Below are positions 9,617-19,883 of a DNA stretch of 64,000 nucleotides, piece by piece. The notes beneath the pieces were generated by a model that was not told the DNA's origin, did not search any database, and was given only the letters and a program-made list of their open reading frames with translations. Origin of the DNA: Devosia algicola (lineage in GTDB: Bacteria > Pseudomonadota > Alphaproteobacteria > Rhizobiales > Devosiaceae); assembly GCF_028816455.1 (NCBI RefSeq), contig NZ_CP118246.1:2234001-2298000 (forward strand), read 5' to 3'. Position 1 is the first letter of the stretch. Each line of letters starts with the position of its first letter. Both the position numbers and the translations under genes were made by a program.

Positions 9617-10669
9617 ATGCAGGCGTGGGCGCAAGAAGCAGTCGGCAGCACGGGATCTGAACCGGCACAACAGGTCGACGTTTCGCCCGACGCCATCATG
9701 ATTACCATCAATGGCTGGATTCAGGGCTTCTTCCGGCTCCTCCCCAATATCGGGGTGGCGATCGTCATCCTGATTCTGTTTTATCTGCTGTCGATCGCCG
9801 TCGAGCACGGCGTCAGGGGCTGGGCACGACAACGTAATCGCAGCAATCTTGGTGACGTCCTTAGCGGCTTTATCAAAGCCGTGGTGATCGCCTTGGGCGC
9901 GCTATTGGCCATGACCATCATTTTGCCCTCGGTCAATCCCGGCGATCTGGTAGCCGGACTGGGCATTGGCTCGGTCGCCATTGGTTTTGCGTTCAAGGAC
10001 ATTTTGCAAAACTGGTTGGCGGGACTGTTGATCCTGATGCGTCAGCCCTTCCGTCCTGGCGATCAGATCGTCATCAACGGTTATGAGGGTACAATTGACC
10101 ATATCGAGACCCGCGTAACCGCCATTCGCACCTATGATGGCCGCATGGCGCTGATCCCCAATTCCGACGTCTATACAAACGCGGTGACCGTCAACACCGC
10201 ATTCGACAAACGGCGCTCGCAATATGATGTTGGCATCGGTTATGGCGACAATATCGCCAGCGCCAAGGAGGTCATGCTCGGCGCCGTAATGTCGGTAGAA
10301 GGCGTAGAAGCAGAACCCGCACCCGAAATCCTGGTGGTCGATCTGGCCGCATCCTGGATTACACTGCGACCGCGCTGGTGGACAAATTCGCGCCGCACGG
10401 ACGTGGTTCGTACCCAGTCACGCGTTATTGAAGCCATCAAGTCAGCGCTGGATGCAGCTGGGATCGACATGCCGTTTGAAACCGCAATTCAACTGTTTCA
10501 TGATCAGACCGAGGAGAATGACGGCGTTCGTGGCCGTCAGCGTGAGGGATGGCCCAGTGCCGACGCCAACGCGCCAAAATCGCGTTGGCAACTGTCGATG
10601 GAGCAGGTCGAACCCGCAGCGCCAGAACCCATCAAGACCGCAGCGCCGAAACGGGGCAAGAAACTATAG
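9617..10669 (+). CDS. Small-conductance mechanosensitive channel, MscS family
   Basis: Inner-membrane channel that opens under osmotic downshock. The 350-residue protein has three hydrophobic segments (about 41-62, 80-103, 108-140), the last being the pore helix (AGLGIGSVAIGFAFKDILQNWLAGLLIL), then the beta domain (FRPGDQIVINGYEGTIDHIETRVTAIRTYDG, PNSDVYTNAVTVN) and a cytosolic domain. The final 60 residues are a charged Pro/Ala/Lys-rich tail. The N terminus is short and could be a signal or amphipathic stretch. The stop overlaps the convergent LacI gene by six bases. Confidence 0.88.
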   Translation: MQAWAQEAVGSTGSEPAQQVDVSPDAIMITINGWIQGFFRLLPNIGVAIVILILFYLLSIAVEHGVRGWARQRNRSNLGDVLSGFIKAVVIALGALLAMTIILPSVNPGDLVAGLGIGSVAIGFAFKDILQNWLAGLLILMRQPFRPGDQIVINGYEGTIDHIETRVTAIRTYDGRMALIPNSDVYTNAVTVNTAFDKRRSQYDVGIGYGDNIASAKEVMLGAVMSVEGVEAEPAPEILVVDLAASWITLRPRWWTNSRRTDVVRTQSRVIEAIKSALDAAGIDMPFETAIQLFHDQTEENDGVRGRQREGWPSADANAPKSRWQLSMEQVEPAAPEPIKTAAPKRGKKL

Positions 10670-11791
10670 CGGCTCGTGCGATACGCCTTTCTTGCGGGCA
10701 CCAACCAATTTTCGCTCAACTGCGGAACCAGCATCCAGAATCCGAACCGAGTCCCGCACGATAAGCGGGCAATCAAGATATTGCCGCCGCTCCACAACAC
10801 CTGCAGACGATCCGGTTCGCCGCGCGATCAGGTGCTCCACAGCGCGCTTGCCCATTTCTGCATGCGGTACCAGGACCGAGCTTAGCGGCGGCGACAAATA
10901 GCGCGCCGTCGGATCGTCATCAAAACCGACCACCGACACGTCGCCGGGAATGCTGACGCCGCGCACCTTCAATTCCTCATAACACCCCATGGCCATCCGA
11001 TCGCTGGCGCAAAATATCGCCGTTGGCGGATCGCCGAGGCCCAGAAGTTCGGCGGTACAGGTCTGCGCATTGCTAAGCGACCCATCGCCCATTTTCATCA
11101 GTACCGGATCAATTTTTATGCCTGCCTCGCCCAAGGCATCGACATAACCGCTTTGGCGGTCCCGGTAGGCCTCCATCCAATCTTCGCCCTTGATAAATCC
11201 GATGCGGCGATGCCCGGCGCCGACCAGATGACGAACTGCCTCTCGCGCGCCCGCCGCATGCGATGGCAATAGCGATGGCACATTCCCCGCCGCCGCATAG
11301 CAGTTGAGCAATATTTTTGACTGTGAGCGCAAAGCGGTTGGCACGCTGATCTGCCGCGTAAAGAATGATGACAGAATGACACCAGCCAAACGTTGTCCGA
11401 GCAAAATCTCGATGGCGGCGGCCCGCAATTCCCTGTCACCCTGCGTCGGCAACACCATCAGCACGCAGTTGTTTTCCCAAGCCGCCTGCCGCGCCGATTC
11501 AATGGCGATATTGACCATTGGATGGGTCACAGTGTCTTCGATCAGATAGCCGATGGTCTGGATACTGCCCCCACCCACAGGCGAACGCCGCCAGATGCGA
11601 TAGCCCAGTGTCTTGGCAGCATCGCGAACCAGTTTCTGGGTTTCGGCATTGACCCTGGAGCCCCCAACCTGATTGAGCACCAGCGACACGGTGGCCTGAC
11701 TGACCCCGGCAAGTTTGGCGACATCGACCATGGTTGGGCGGGAGGCCGTCCGTTGCGAAACCCGTTCTTGCTCTGGTTCTTTGTCTGGCAT
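10664..11791 (-). CDS. LacI-family transcriptional regulator
   Basis: A 375-residue repressor with a helix-turn-helix and hinge at residues 20-75 (PTMVDVAKLAGVSQATVSLVLNQ, NAETQKLVRDAAKTLGYR) and a periplasmic-binding-protein-like ligand domain (GAGHRRIGFIKGEDW, FCASDRMAMGCYEELK, VSVVGFDDDPTARYLSPPLSSV). It is transcribed away from the ABC sugar operon at 11994, and two operator-like sites lie in the divergent promoter region. It therefore probably represses that operon until a sugar is imported. The N terminus carries about 20 polar residues before the HTH. Confidence 0.88.
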   Translation of the reverse strand: MPDKEPEQERVSQRTASRPTMVDVAKLAGVSQATVSLVLNQVGGSRVNAETQKLVRDAAKTLGYRIWRRSPVGGGSIQTIGYLIEDTVTHPMVNIAIESARQAAWENNCVLMVLPTQGDRELRAAAIEILLGQRLAGVILSSFFTRQISVPTALRSQSKILLNCYAAAGNVPSLLPSHAAGAREAVRHLVGAGHRRIGFIKGEDWMEAYRDRQSGYVDALGEAGIKIDPVLMKMGDGSLSNAQTCTAELLGLGDPPTAIFCASDRMAMGCYEELKVRGVSIPGDVSVVGFDDDPTARYLSPPLSSVLVPHAEMGKRAVEHLIARRTGSSAGVVERRQYLDCPLIVRDSVRILDAGSAVERKLVGARKKGVSHEPL

Positions 11792-11892
11792 TGGTCCTCA
11801 CATGGAATCATCCACGGATGATTATCGCAGCATTTGTAGCCTATTGCAGCCTAAACAGCGCGATCCGCTTCGTCGCTTCGACACCACCTGTA

Positions 11893-11940
11893 GTTATAAA
11901 CAACCAATTTACTTGACTAGTTATACATAACCAATAGATT
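11893..11940 (+). promoter_or_regulatory. Promoter and two LacI-type operators of the sugar ABC operon
   Basis: GTTATACATAAC at 11920-11931 is a perfect 12-bp palindrome, and GTTATAAACAAC at 11893-11904 is an imperfect copy 27 bases upstream. A -35-like TTGACT (11913-11918) and -10-like TAGATT (11935-11940), 16 bases apart, bracket the perfect copy. This arrangement suits repression by the divergent LacI protein; binding is inferred. Confidence 0.55.
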
Positions 11941-11993
11941 ACCCTCAATGGCCAATCGCGCAGCAGTGAGCGGCCGACACATGGGAGGAACGC

Positions 11994-13433
11994 ATGAACA
12001 ATTATTCCGCAGAAATGGCTGGGATCAGTCGCCGCGCCATCCTGAAGTCGGGAGCGGCCTTTGCCGCTCTTGCCGCCGTCGCCGGTTCCCGCGCCTTCGC
12101 GCAGGGCACCACCACCATCAAATGGTGGGACATTTTCCAACCCCTGATACCGCTGCACACCAAGATGTGGGAGGACTACGCCGCCGATCATCCGATTAGT
12201 GTCGACTATACCGGCATGAACCCGTCCGACATGATGCAGGCGCTCCAACTTGCCGTACGCTCCAATCAGGCGCCCGACGTTTTCAACGTACCCAGCGGCG
12301 ACCCGGCGACATTGGCCTCGTTGAACGCCGCCGACTGGTTCGCCCCGCTCGATGACAGTTTCGTCTTCGACAAGCCCTACCAGCAACAGACCCTCGCCGA
12401 GGGTTTCACCCAGTTTGGCGGCAAGCTTTATAGTTTTCCGATCTTTTCCTTCCGCTGGCACTCCACCTCCCTTTGGCATTCAAAACCCGCACTGGAAGCC
12501 GTAGGCGCGTCACTGAGCGACACCGCGAATTGGGATGATATCCGCGCGGCCGCCAAGGCAGCCACCACGGATGGCAAATATGGCCTGCTGCTACCACTGC
12601 AATTCACCGCCCGCATCGCCGATCACCTGACTGACCTGGCGATGGCCGCGGGCGCGCCCGGTCGCATCGACTGGCGCACTGGCGAGTATGCACTGGCCTC
12701 CGACGAATTCGTCGCGGCGCTCGATTTCTGGCTATCGTTCCAGAAGGATGGCAGCCTGCATCCCGCCTCGGCTTCGCTCGACGCACGGCAAGGACGTTCG
12801 CGCTGGGCCGCAGGCGAGGCCGCCATGTTCTTTGATGGTCCCTGGAATAGTGGCGTACTGACCAATAACTTCGCCGACTTCCTTGAGGGTGTGGAAGTGA
12901 CCCCATTGCCAACACCCGCCGGTGTCGACAAGGCCTACGCCCAGCGCCCGCCAATCCCGGGCACCTTCTTTATTTCCAGCCAGTCCGAACATGCCAAGGA
13001 AGCCTCCGAGGTCATGCAATTGATGACCACCGAGGAGTACTATGTTGCCCTGGCCGAGCGCATGGACCAACCGCCGCTCGACCTTGACGCCGTTGCCAAG
13101 GCCAATGTGCATCCAACCTACCGCAAGGCGGTCGCGGGCTTTGCCGACTCGGTGCGCCTGGCGCCCGATCCATTGATCCGCAATCCTGACGTCGCCAAGG
13201 TCTATGCCGAAATGCGCGACATCACCCCTGGTCTGGGTGAAATTATCCAGGGCGCTTTTAGCGGCTCCTTCGATGACCCGCGCCCGATCCTGCAGGATCT
13301 TGCCGATCAGATGACAGCCGAGCGCGACCGCGCCATCAAGGTTGCGACCGACAACGGTGCCAAGGTCTCGGTCGATGACTGGGTATTTGATAACTGGACG
13401 CCCGGTACCGACTACACATCAGACATGTACTGA
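11994..13433 (+). CDS. ABC transporter sugar-binding protein (family 1), Tat-type signal
   Basis: Periplasmic solute-binding protein of 479 residues for a carbohydrate importer. The signal region SRRAILKSGAAFAALAAVAGSRAFA has a twin-arginine pattern, so export through Tat is likely. The mature part shows the MalE/UgpB-type fold (TTTIKWWDIFQPLIPLHTKMWEDYA, MFFDGPWNSG, FFISSQSEHAKEASEVMQLM). GGGAGG precedes the ATG by five bases. It is the first gene of the LacI-controlled operon and is followed by a strong hairpin and two permeases. Substrate unknown; neighbours suggest a sulfated oligosaccharide or glycoside. Confidence 0.88.
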   Translation: MNNYSAEMAGISRRAILKSGAAFAALAAVAGSRAFAQGTTTIKWWDIFQPLIPLHTKMWEDYAADHPISVDYTGMNPSDMMQALQLAVRSNQAPDVFNVPSGDPATLASLNAADWFAPLDDSFVFDKPYQQQTLAEGFTQFGGKLYSFPIFSFRWHSTSLWHSKPALEAVGASLSDTANWDDIRAAAKAATTDGKYGLLLPLQFTARIADHLTDLAMAAGAPGRIDWRTGEYALASDEFVAALDFWLSFQKDGSLHPASASLDARQGRSRWAAGEAAMFFDGPWNSGVLTNNFADFLEGVEVTPLPTPAGVDKAYAQRPPIPGTFFISSQSEHAKEASEVMQLMTTEEYYVALAERMDQPPLDLDAVAKANVHPTYRKAVAGFADSVRLAPDPLIRNPDVAKVYAEMRDITPGLGEIIQGAFSGSFDDPRPILQDLADQMTAERDRAIKVATDNGAKVSVDDWVFDNWTPGTDYTSDMY

Positions 13434-13452
13434 CCAGCGTTTCTCCCGCGTG

Positions 13453-13488
13453 CCGACCCTGCAACTGCCAAAGCGGTTGCAGGGTCGG
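13453..13488 (+). terminator. Intra-operon hairpin after binding-protein gene
   Basis: A perfect 13-bp stem (CCGACCCTGCAAC against GTTGCAGGGTCGG) with a 10-base loop, 20 bases after the stop codon and without a T-run. Such hairpins often protect the 3' end of the binding-protein message and lower permease expression. It is more likely a stabiliser or attenuator than a full terminator. Confidence 0.6.
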
Positions 13489-13524
13489 GGCACCCAAATC
13501 ATCGGGCGTTATGGACACCCTTGC

Positions 13525-14457
13525 ATGCTGACAACTCTGGAACAAAGCGCGCCGGGCTGGCGAAGCCGTCTCTGGGCTGACCGCTGGATCTATCTATTCC
13601 TGGTGCCAACGGTGGTGCTCATCGGCACCTTTACAGTTTACCCGGTTCTGGCCAGCCTGTGGTTTTCGCTACTCGACTGGAATGGCTTTGGCAGCGCCGG
13701 TGCCTTTGTCGGACTGGCAAACTATCAAGAACTCTGGGGCGACCGACTGTTCTGGAATGCCTTTAGCAACACGCTGGTGTTTCTCGCCTTTGCCGTGCCG
13801 TTGCGCGTTGGTCTGGCCCTGTTCTTAGCGGTGATCCTTAACGCCACATTCCCCTTGGTGCGGGTATTCCGTACCGCCATTTTCCTGCCCGTTGTCACCA
13901 CTGCTGCCATTGTCGGCGTCGTCATGCGCTACGTGCTCGATCCCACAAGCGGCCCGATCAACCTGGTGCTTCTCAATTCAGGCATTCTCGACCAGCCCGT
14001 CAATTTTCTCGGTCGCTCCAGCACCGCTCTCTATGCCGCCATCGGCATCTGGGTGTGGAAATGGCTTGGCGTGACCCTGATCTATTGGCTGGCAGCCCTC
14101 CAGACCATTCCGCGCGACGTCTATGAAGCCGCCGAAGTGGACGGGGCCAACCCGCTCTATCGTTTCTTTTATATCACCCTGCCGATGCTGACCCCTTTCA
14201 CCATCATCATCACCCTGATCACCGTTATTGAAGCCACCAATGTATTTGATCTCATGCTGACATTGACCGGCGGCGGACCGTTTTACGGCACCGAAGTGAT
14301 CGACATTTTCGTTTACCGCCAAGCCTTTACCGCCAATATTCCGCGTCTCGGCTATGCCTCGGCAGCAGCGATCTTCTTTGGCGTGTGCTTTGCCGCCATC
14401 GCGGCAGTTCAGGCCGTAGCATTGATAAAGTTCCGTGCCCGGAGACGATCATCATGA
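13525..14457 (+). CDS. ABC sugar permease, MalF type
   Basis: Inner-membrane permease of about 310 residues with six predicted helices, beginning RWIYLFLVPTVVLIGTFTVYPVLASLWFSLLDWNGFG. The EAA loop that contacts the ATPase reads YEAAEVDGANPLYRFFYITLPMLTP near residue 200. Start placed at the ATG 13525 because upstream sequence is the hairpin region and lacks protein character. It overlaps the next permease by four bases (ATGA). A typical MalF/UgpA partner. Confidence 0.87.
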   Translation: MLTTLEQSAPGWRSRLWADRWIYLFLVPTVVLIGTFTVYPVLASLWFSLLDWNGFGSAGAFVGLANYQELWGDRLFWNAFSNTLVFLAFAVPLRVGLALFLAVILNATFPLVRVFRTAIFLPVVTTAAIVGVVMRYVLDPTSGPINLVLLNSGILDQPVNFLGRSSTALYAAIGIWVWKWLGVTLIYWLAALQTIPRDVYEAAEVDGANPLYRFFYITLPMLTPFTIIITLITVIEATNVFDLMLTLTGGGPFYGTEVIDIFVYRQAFTANIPRLGYASAAAIFFGVCFAAIAAVQAVALIKFRARRRSS

Positions 14458-15299
14458 CCCGCCTCATGGATCTGAAACCCACGCCATGGGGCACGGTGCG
14501 CTTTCTGGCGCTGCTGACCCTGGCAATCATATGGACTTATCCGTTCGTCTGGTTGGTCTCTGCCTCGCTCAAGGGCCAGCTCGAAATTTTCTCCAAAGGG
14601 CTGAACCTAATCCCCGACGAGTTCTTGTGGTCAAACTATCAGCGCGCCTGGGTCAATGCCGGGTTCAGCGTCTATATGTTCAACACAGTCCTTGTGACCG
14701 CCGGTACGGTGGTCCTTGTGGTCTTCCACACCGCGCTGAGCGGCTATGTGCTGGGGCGATACGATTTTATCGGGCGCCGCGTCATCATTGGCATTCTGGC
14801 AGCAACGCTGGTCGTCCCCGTCGGCGTCACCATCATTCCAATCGTTGATGTTGTCTCGACTCTTGGCCTGATCAATTCGCGTTGGGGCATCATTCTGGCC
14901 CTGGCCGGAGGCGCGCAGGCGGCAGCCATACTGCTCTATGCCGGCTATTTTCGCGGGCTGCCCAAGGAACTCGAAGAAAGCGCCCGCCTCGATGGCGCGG
15001 GATTTTTCCGCATATTCTTTTCGGTCATGCTGCCATTGGCGGGCCCGGTCACGGCAACGGTCAGCGTTTTGACCTTTCTGGCGGCCTGGAACACTTTTCT
15101 CATTCCGCTGGTCTTTACCTTCGGCGCGCCCGAATTGCGGACGCTGCCCGTGGGCATGCTGGCCTTTGTCGGCACCAACGAAACCGACTGGTCCGGCATG
15201 GCCGCCGCCGCCACCATTTCACTGCTGCCAGTTGTCGTCTTTTTCTTCTTCGTACAGCGCTACTTCGTCGAAGGCGTAGCCGGCGCGGTCAAGGCATAA
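14454..15299 (+). CDS. ABC sugar permease, MalG type
   Basis: Second permease of the importer, 281 residues, six predicted helices beginning FLALLTLAIIWTYPFVWLVSASLK. The EAA-like loop is LEESARLDGAGFFRIFFSVMLPLAGPV near residue 180. Its ATG overlaps the stop of the first permease, so the two are translationally coupled. The sulfatase gene follows after 15 bases. Typical MalG/UgpE size and topology. Confidence 0.87.
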   Translation: MTRLMDLKPTPWGTVRFLALLTLAIIWTYPFVWLVSASLKGQLEIFSKGLNLIPDEFLWSNYQRAWVNAGFSVYMFNTVLVTAGTVVLVVFHTALSGYVLGRYDFIGRRVIIGILAATLVVPVGVTIIPIVDVVSTLGLINSRWGIILALAGGAQAAAILLYAGYFRGLPKELEESARLDGAGFFRIFFSVMLPLAGPVTATVSVLTFLAAWNTFLIPLVFTFGAPELRTLPVGMLAFVGTNETDWSGMAAAATISLLPVVVFFFFVQRYFVEGVAGAVKA

Positions 15300-15314
15300 G
15301 GTTAGGATATTGTC

Positions 15315-16802
15315 ATGAAACGCCCCAATATTTTGTGGATCTGCACCGACCAGCAACGCGCCGACTCGACCGGCGTCGGCGGCAATAGCCATGTGCGCAC
15401 ACCCAATATCGACGCCCTGTTCGCAGGCGGCGCCGCCTTTCCCAATACCTATTGCCAAAGCCCTGTCTGCACCCCCAGCCGCGCCAGTTTTCTGACCGGC
15501 CGCTATCCGCGCACCACCCGTACCCGGCAAAACGGCCAGGACATTCCCCGCGATGAATTGCTGATCGGCAAGATATTTGCCGATGCCGGCTATACCTGTG
15601 GCCTATCGGGAAAATTCCACCTGTCCGCGTGCCATCCCTCGGTCAGCCCGGTTTTCGAGCCCCGGGTTGAGGATGGTTATCACGCCTTTCACTGGTCTCA
15701 TCACCCAAGCCGCGCCGTTTCGGAATCAACCGGCGACAATGACGAGCCTGACCAACGCCAATTGGCCGTTGAACGAATACAATATCTGGCTATCCGAGCG
15801 CGGCAGGCGCTATGATCCAAAGCCATTCAACGGCTCCGAACATGTCCAGATCGGCCCCGACGCCGAGGATCACCAGACCACCTGGTGTGCAGAAAAAGCC
15901 ATCTCCTTTATCGAGGCTCATCGCGGCACGGACAATCCCTGGCTGTTCTCGGTCAATATCTTTGATCCCCATCATCCTTTTGATCCGCCAAAAGCCTATC
16001 TTGATCGCTATCTCGACCGGCTCGATGAGATCGAATTGCCCAATTACGTGCCGGGCGAGACTCAAGGACAAGCCGGTCTATCAGGCCATCGATCATCGGG
16101 GTGCCTATGGCGGCGCGGCCGGCATGGCATATGACCAGATGAGCGACGATGACCATCGCCTCGTCCGCGCCGCCTACTTCGCCATGTGCGATCTGATCGA
16201 TGATCAGGTCGGGCGTATGATCGAAGCCTCTCGAAAAGTCCGGACAAGCCGAGGATACCATCGTTATCTTCATGTCAGACCATGGCGAAATGCTGGGCGA
16301 TCACGGCATCTATCTCAAGGGCCCGTTCTTTTATGAAGGCGCCGTCAATGTGCCGCTGGGCATTTCCTGGCCCGGCCACATCGCTCCCCAAACCGTCGGC
16401 GGGTTGGTCGAACTGGTCGATCTCGCGCCAACCCTGCTTGAAGCCGCTGGCATTGCCCAGCCGCCGGGCATGCAGGGACGCTCGCTCTGGCCTTCGCTGC
16501 GCGACGGGCAGGGGCAATCGAGCCGCCAGGATGTCTATTGCGAATATTACAACGCCATGCCCTGGCACCACGACCCGCACCCGCCGCACGCCACCATGGT
16601 GCGCACCGATCGCCATAAGCTCATCCTCAGCCACGGCGATGCTATCGGCGAACTCTACGATCTTGACGCGGACCCCAACGAAACCCGCAATCTCTGGTCT
16701 GATCCGGAGGCGGTGGCGATCAAGCTGGAAATGCTGCAACGCATGTGTGATCGCATGGCCTTTACCGTCGATCCACTGCCTGTGCGCCGGGCCAGTTGGT
16801 GA
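15315..16802 (+). CDS. Sulfatase, Cys-type (three +1 frame breaks)
   Basis: Type I sulfatase that would remove sulfate esters from a carbohydrate. It opens NILWICTDQQRADS, with metal-binding Asp residues, followed by the formylglycine motif SPVCTPSRASFLTGRYP, where the Cys is converted by an activating enzyme. Later stretches are NIFDPHHPFDPPKAY and IVIFMSDHGEMLGDHG. Breaks lie at 15744-15750 (GAGCCTG), 16057-16063 (GAGACTC) and 16224-16230 (AAGCCTC). Removing one base at each recreates AGCT and restores a roughly 494-residue protein. No signal peptide is seen, so it should act in the cytoplasm on imported substrate. It sits within the sugar ABC operon. Confidence 0.82.
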
Positions 16803-16845
16803 GGGTCATGGCCGAACAACCGGGTCAATATCGGAGGTGCCTTGA

Positions 16846-17934
16846 ATGGTAGCGATTGCAATCGATAAGGTTCACAAGCGCTTTGGATCGCTTGAGGTCA
16901 TGTCCGATGTCAGTCTTGATATTCCAAGCGGCGAATTCGTGGTGTTCGTTGGTCCGTCCGGATGCGGAAAATCCACGCTCTTGCGCATGATCGCCGGGCT
17001 CGAGCCCATTTCCGAGGGCCAAATTTCCATTGGCGGACGCGTCATCAACAATGTGCCTGCGGCCCAGCGCGATATCGCCATGGTCTTTCAATCCTACGCG
17101 CTCTATCCGCATATGAACGTCTATGACAATCTAAGCTTCAGCATGAAAATCGCCCGCAAATCCAGGGCCGAGCGCGACACAAGGGTCAAGGCCGCCGCCG
17201 AAATGCTCCAGCTTACCCCCTATCTTCATCGCCGCCCCCGCGAACTCTCCGGCGGCCAGCGCCAGCGCGTCGCCATCGGTCGCGCCATTGTGCGCGAAGC
17301 CAGCGTCTTTCTGTTCGATGAGCCCTTGTCCAACCTCGATGCAGCGCTGCGTGTCGCCACACGGGTCGAAATTGCCAAGCTCAAGGACAGTTTGCCCGAG
17401 ACCACCATGATCTATGTGACCCACGATCAGATCGAGGCGATGACGCTGGCGGATCGCATCGTGGTGCTCAATGCCGGGCGGGTTGAGCAGGTCGGCAGCC
17501 CGATTGATCTCTATCTCGAACCGCGCAATCTGTTTGTTGCCGGTTTTATCGGCTCCCCGGCGATGAATTTCCTGCCCTGCGAGATTGTGTTTGGCCCCGA
17601 GGGCGCACAGCCAAAAACCCCCGCTATCAACCACCTGAATACCCGTTTTGCCAGTACGGTGCATTCTGGTACCCAGCAAGGCACCCTGGGTATCCGGCCC
17701 GAGGCACTCAGGATTTCTTCGCCCGAGGAGGCACTGTTCAGCGGCACGGTCGATCTGGTCGAAAATCTTGGCGACACCACGATCATCTATCTCCTGCTGG
17801 CCGATGGCAGTCCGGTTCTGGCCAAGCTTGAAGGGATCGTTTCGATGCAAAAAGGCACCACCATGCATGTTGGCGCCGCACCCGATAATATTCATTGTTT
17901 TGATAGCAACGGTCAGGCGCTGACCCGACTATAG
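16846..17934 (+). CDS. ABC sugar importer ATPase, UgpC/MalK type
   Basis: Cytoplasmic ATPase of 362 residues energising the importer. Walker A GPSGCGKSTLL (residues about 38-48), Q-loop VFQSYALYPHMN, signature LSGGQRQRVAIGRAI, Walker [13 protein letters not shown], and switch His YVTHDQIEAM. The C-terminal third is the MalK-type regulatory TOBE domain (LGIRPEAL). It is located between the sulfatase and the glycoside hydrolase, 43 bases after the sulfatase stop. All catalytic motifs are intact. Confidence 0.92.
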   Translation: MVAIAIDKVHKRFGSLEVMSDVSLDIPSGEFVVFVGPSGCGKSTLLRMIAGLEPISEGQISIGGRVINNVPAAQRDIAMVFQSYALYPHMNVYDNLSFSMKIARKSRAERDTRVKAAAEMLQLTPYLHRRPRELSGGQRQRVAIGRAIVREASVFLFDEPLSNLDAALRVATRVEIAKLKDSLPETTMIYVTHDQIEAMTLADRIVVLNAGRVEQVGSPIDLYLEPRNLFVAGFIGSPAMNFLPCEIVFGPEGAQPKTPAINHLNTRFASTVHSGTQQGTLGIRPEALRISSPEEALFSGTVDLVENLGDTTIIYLLLADGSPVLAKLEGIVSMQKGTTMHVGAAPDNIHCFDSNGQALTRL

Positions 17935-17964
17935 CAAACCTGTCGACCCAACGAGGACGTTCCA

Positions 17965-19822
17965 ATGAGCAAACTGCATCCACGGCCGCGATTGCGTCGA
18001 TCAGACTGGGTTGATCTGTGCGGCACCTGGCAGTTCGGCTATGACGACCAAGATGTTGGGCGAGACCAGAACTGGCAGAAAACTGATACCCATTTTGATC
18101 GCGACATCACTGTACCCTATCCACCTGAATCTGAACTTTCCGGCATCGCCGATCCCGCTCCACACCCTGTCTGCTGGTACCGCCGCGAAGTAGAAATCGA
18201 CGCCCCCGCCGGTCATCGGGTGCTGCTGCATTTCGGTGCCGTGGATTATAGCGCCGATGTCTGGGTCAATGGCGATCTGGTCGCCCACCACACTGGCGGC
18301 CATACCCCGTTTGTCGCCGACATCACCCCAAGCCTGCGACAGGACCAATCGCAAATCATCGTGGTGCGCGCAGTAGATCGAGCCGATGGCCTCGATCAGC
18401 CGCGCGGCAAGCAGGACTGGCAGACCGAACCGCACGCCATCTGGTACCACCGAACCTCGGGCATCTGGCAGCCGGTCTGGCTGGAAACGGTCCCCGACCT
18501 GTATCTCGCCAATATTCAGTTCACCCCCGATCTGAATCACGCCAGCATCGCGGTTGAGACTCGATCTGTCTGCGCCGCCGCCCGCTGATGCCAACTGTGT
18601 GATTTCGCTCAAGTTAGATGGTCGAACCATTGCCAGCCAGAGCGTAACGCTTACCCATCAGCGCCAGAAAACCAGCATTTATCTCAAGGAGTTTGAGCAC
18701 GGCCAGGCCCGCAAACATCTGGTCTGGTCGCCCGAAAGCCCCAATCTGATCGACGCTGAAATAACCATTTCAACCCCGGCCGGCACCGCGCAGGATCATT
18801 GCCAAAGCTATTTTGGCATGCGCTCCTGCGCCGTCGAAGGGCAGCGGTTTCTTCTCAACGACGCGCCCTATTTCGTGCGCTCGGTGCTGTCACAAGGCTT
18901 TTGGCCACAGTCTCATCTTGCGGCGCCCAGTAACGAGGCGATCCGCCGCGAGGTCGAACTGATCAAGGCGCTGGGCTTTAATGCCGTACGTAATCACCAA
19001 AAAGTTGAAGACCCGCGTTTTCTCTATTGGTGCGACCAACTCGGCCTCCTGGTCTGGGGTGAAATGCCCAGCGCTTATGAATATTCCACAAGAATGGTCA
19101 CGCAGGTGACCACTGAGTGGCTTGAAGTGATCGAACGTGACCGCAGTCACCCCTGCGTTGTGACCTGGGTGCCGATCAATGAAAGCTGGGGCGTCACCGA
19201 CATCGCCCGCCGCCCTGAGCAGCAGGCATTTGCCACCAGCCTTTATGCTTTGACCAAGGCCATGGACCCATCCCGGCCGGTCATATCCAACGATGGTTGG
19301 GAACATACAAAAAGCGACATTTTGGGTGTGCACGACTATTCGGCCATCGGCGAGCACCTGCGCCAACGATATTGCTCACGCAGCAGCATCGCGGCGGCCT
19401 TCGCCCATTTCGGCCCACAGCGGCGACGGTTGGCCCTGACGGGCGCCGATCTCGACAATTTGCCGGTGATGATCACCGAATTCGGTGGCATCAGCTATCG
19501 TCCCGCCAGCGGTCAGGCCTGGTTCGGCTATTCGACGGTGACGACACCGGAGGAATATATCGCCGCATTGGAAGAACTAATTGGTGCCTTGCATGCCAGC
19601 CCCGAACTTGCCGGCTATTGCTATACCCAATTGACCGATACGCTGCAGGAAACCAATGGCCTGCTGGATGAAAATCGCCAGCCCAAACTGCCACTGGAAC
19701 GCATTCATGCCATGATCTCGCGACCATCCGAGGCCATTCGAACCGAATATCTCGATCAGGCCCGCAACGCCGCCAGCGCCATCAGTCAGGCCAGACCCGA
19801 CGCGTCGGGGAAGCACGATTGA
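17965..19822 (+). CDS. Glycoside hydrolase family 2, beta-glucuronidase/galactosidase-like (one +1 frame break)
   Basis: Cytoplasmic glycosidase. The N-terminal jelly-roll domain (WVDLCGTWQFGYDD, WYRREVEI, FGAVDYSADVWVNGDLVAHHTGGHTPF) is followed by an Ig-like domain and the TIM barrel. The acid/base Glu lies in the N-E pair of VTWVPINESWG and the nucleophile Glu in MITEFGGISYR. The break at 18556-18562 reads GAGACTC where GAGCTC would read E-L and restore the frame. Corrected length is about 618 residues, normal for GH2. Being in one operon with importer and sulfatase, it probably hydrolyses an imported, desulfated glycoside. The exact sugar is unknown. Confidence 0.85.
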
Positions 19823-19883
19823 ATTTTGGACATTGTGCCGACCCGCGGTCCAGTCCGCATAGGGGTCTGGCCCGGCAAGTGGA

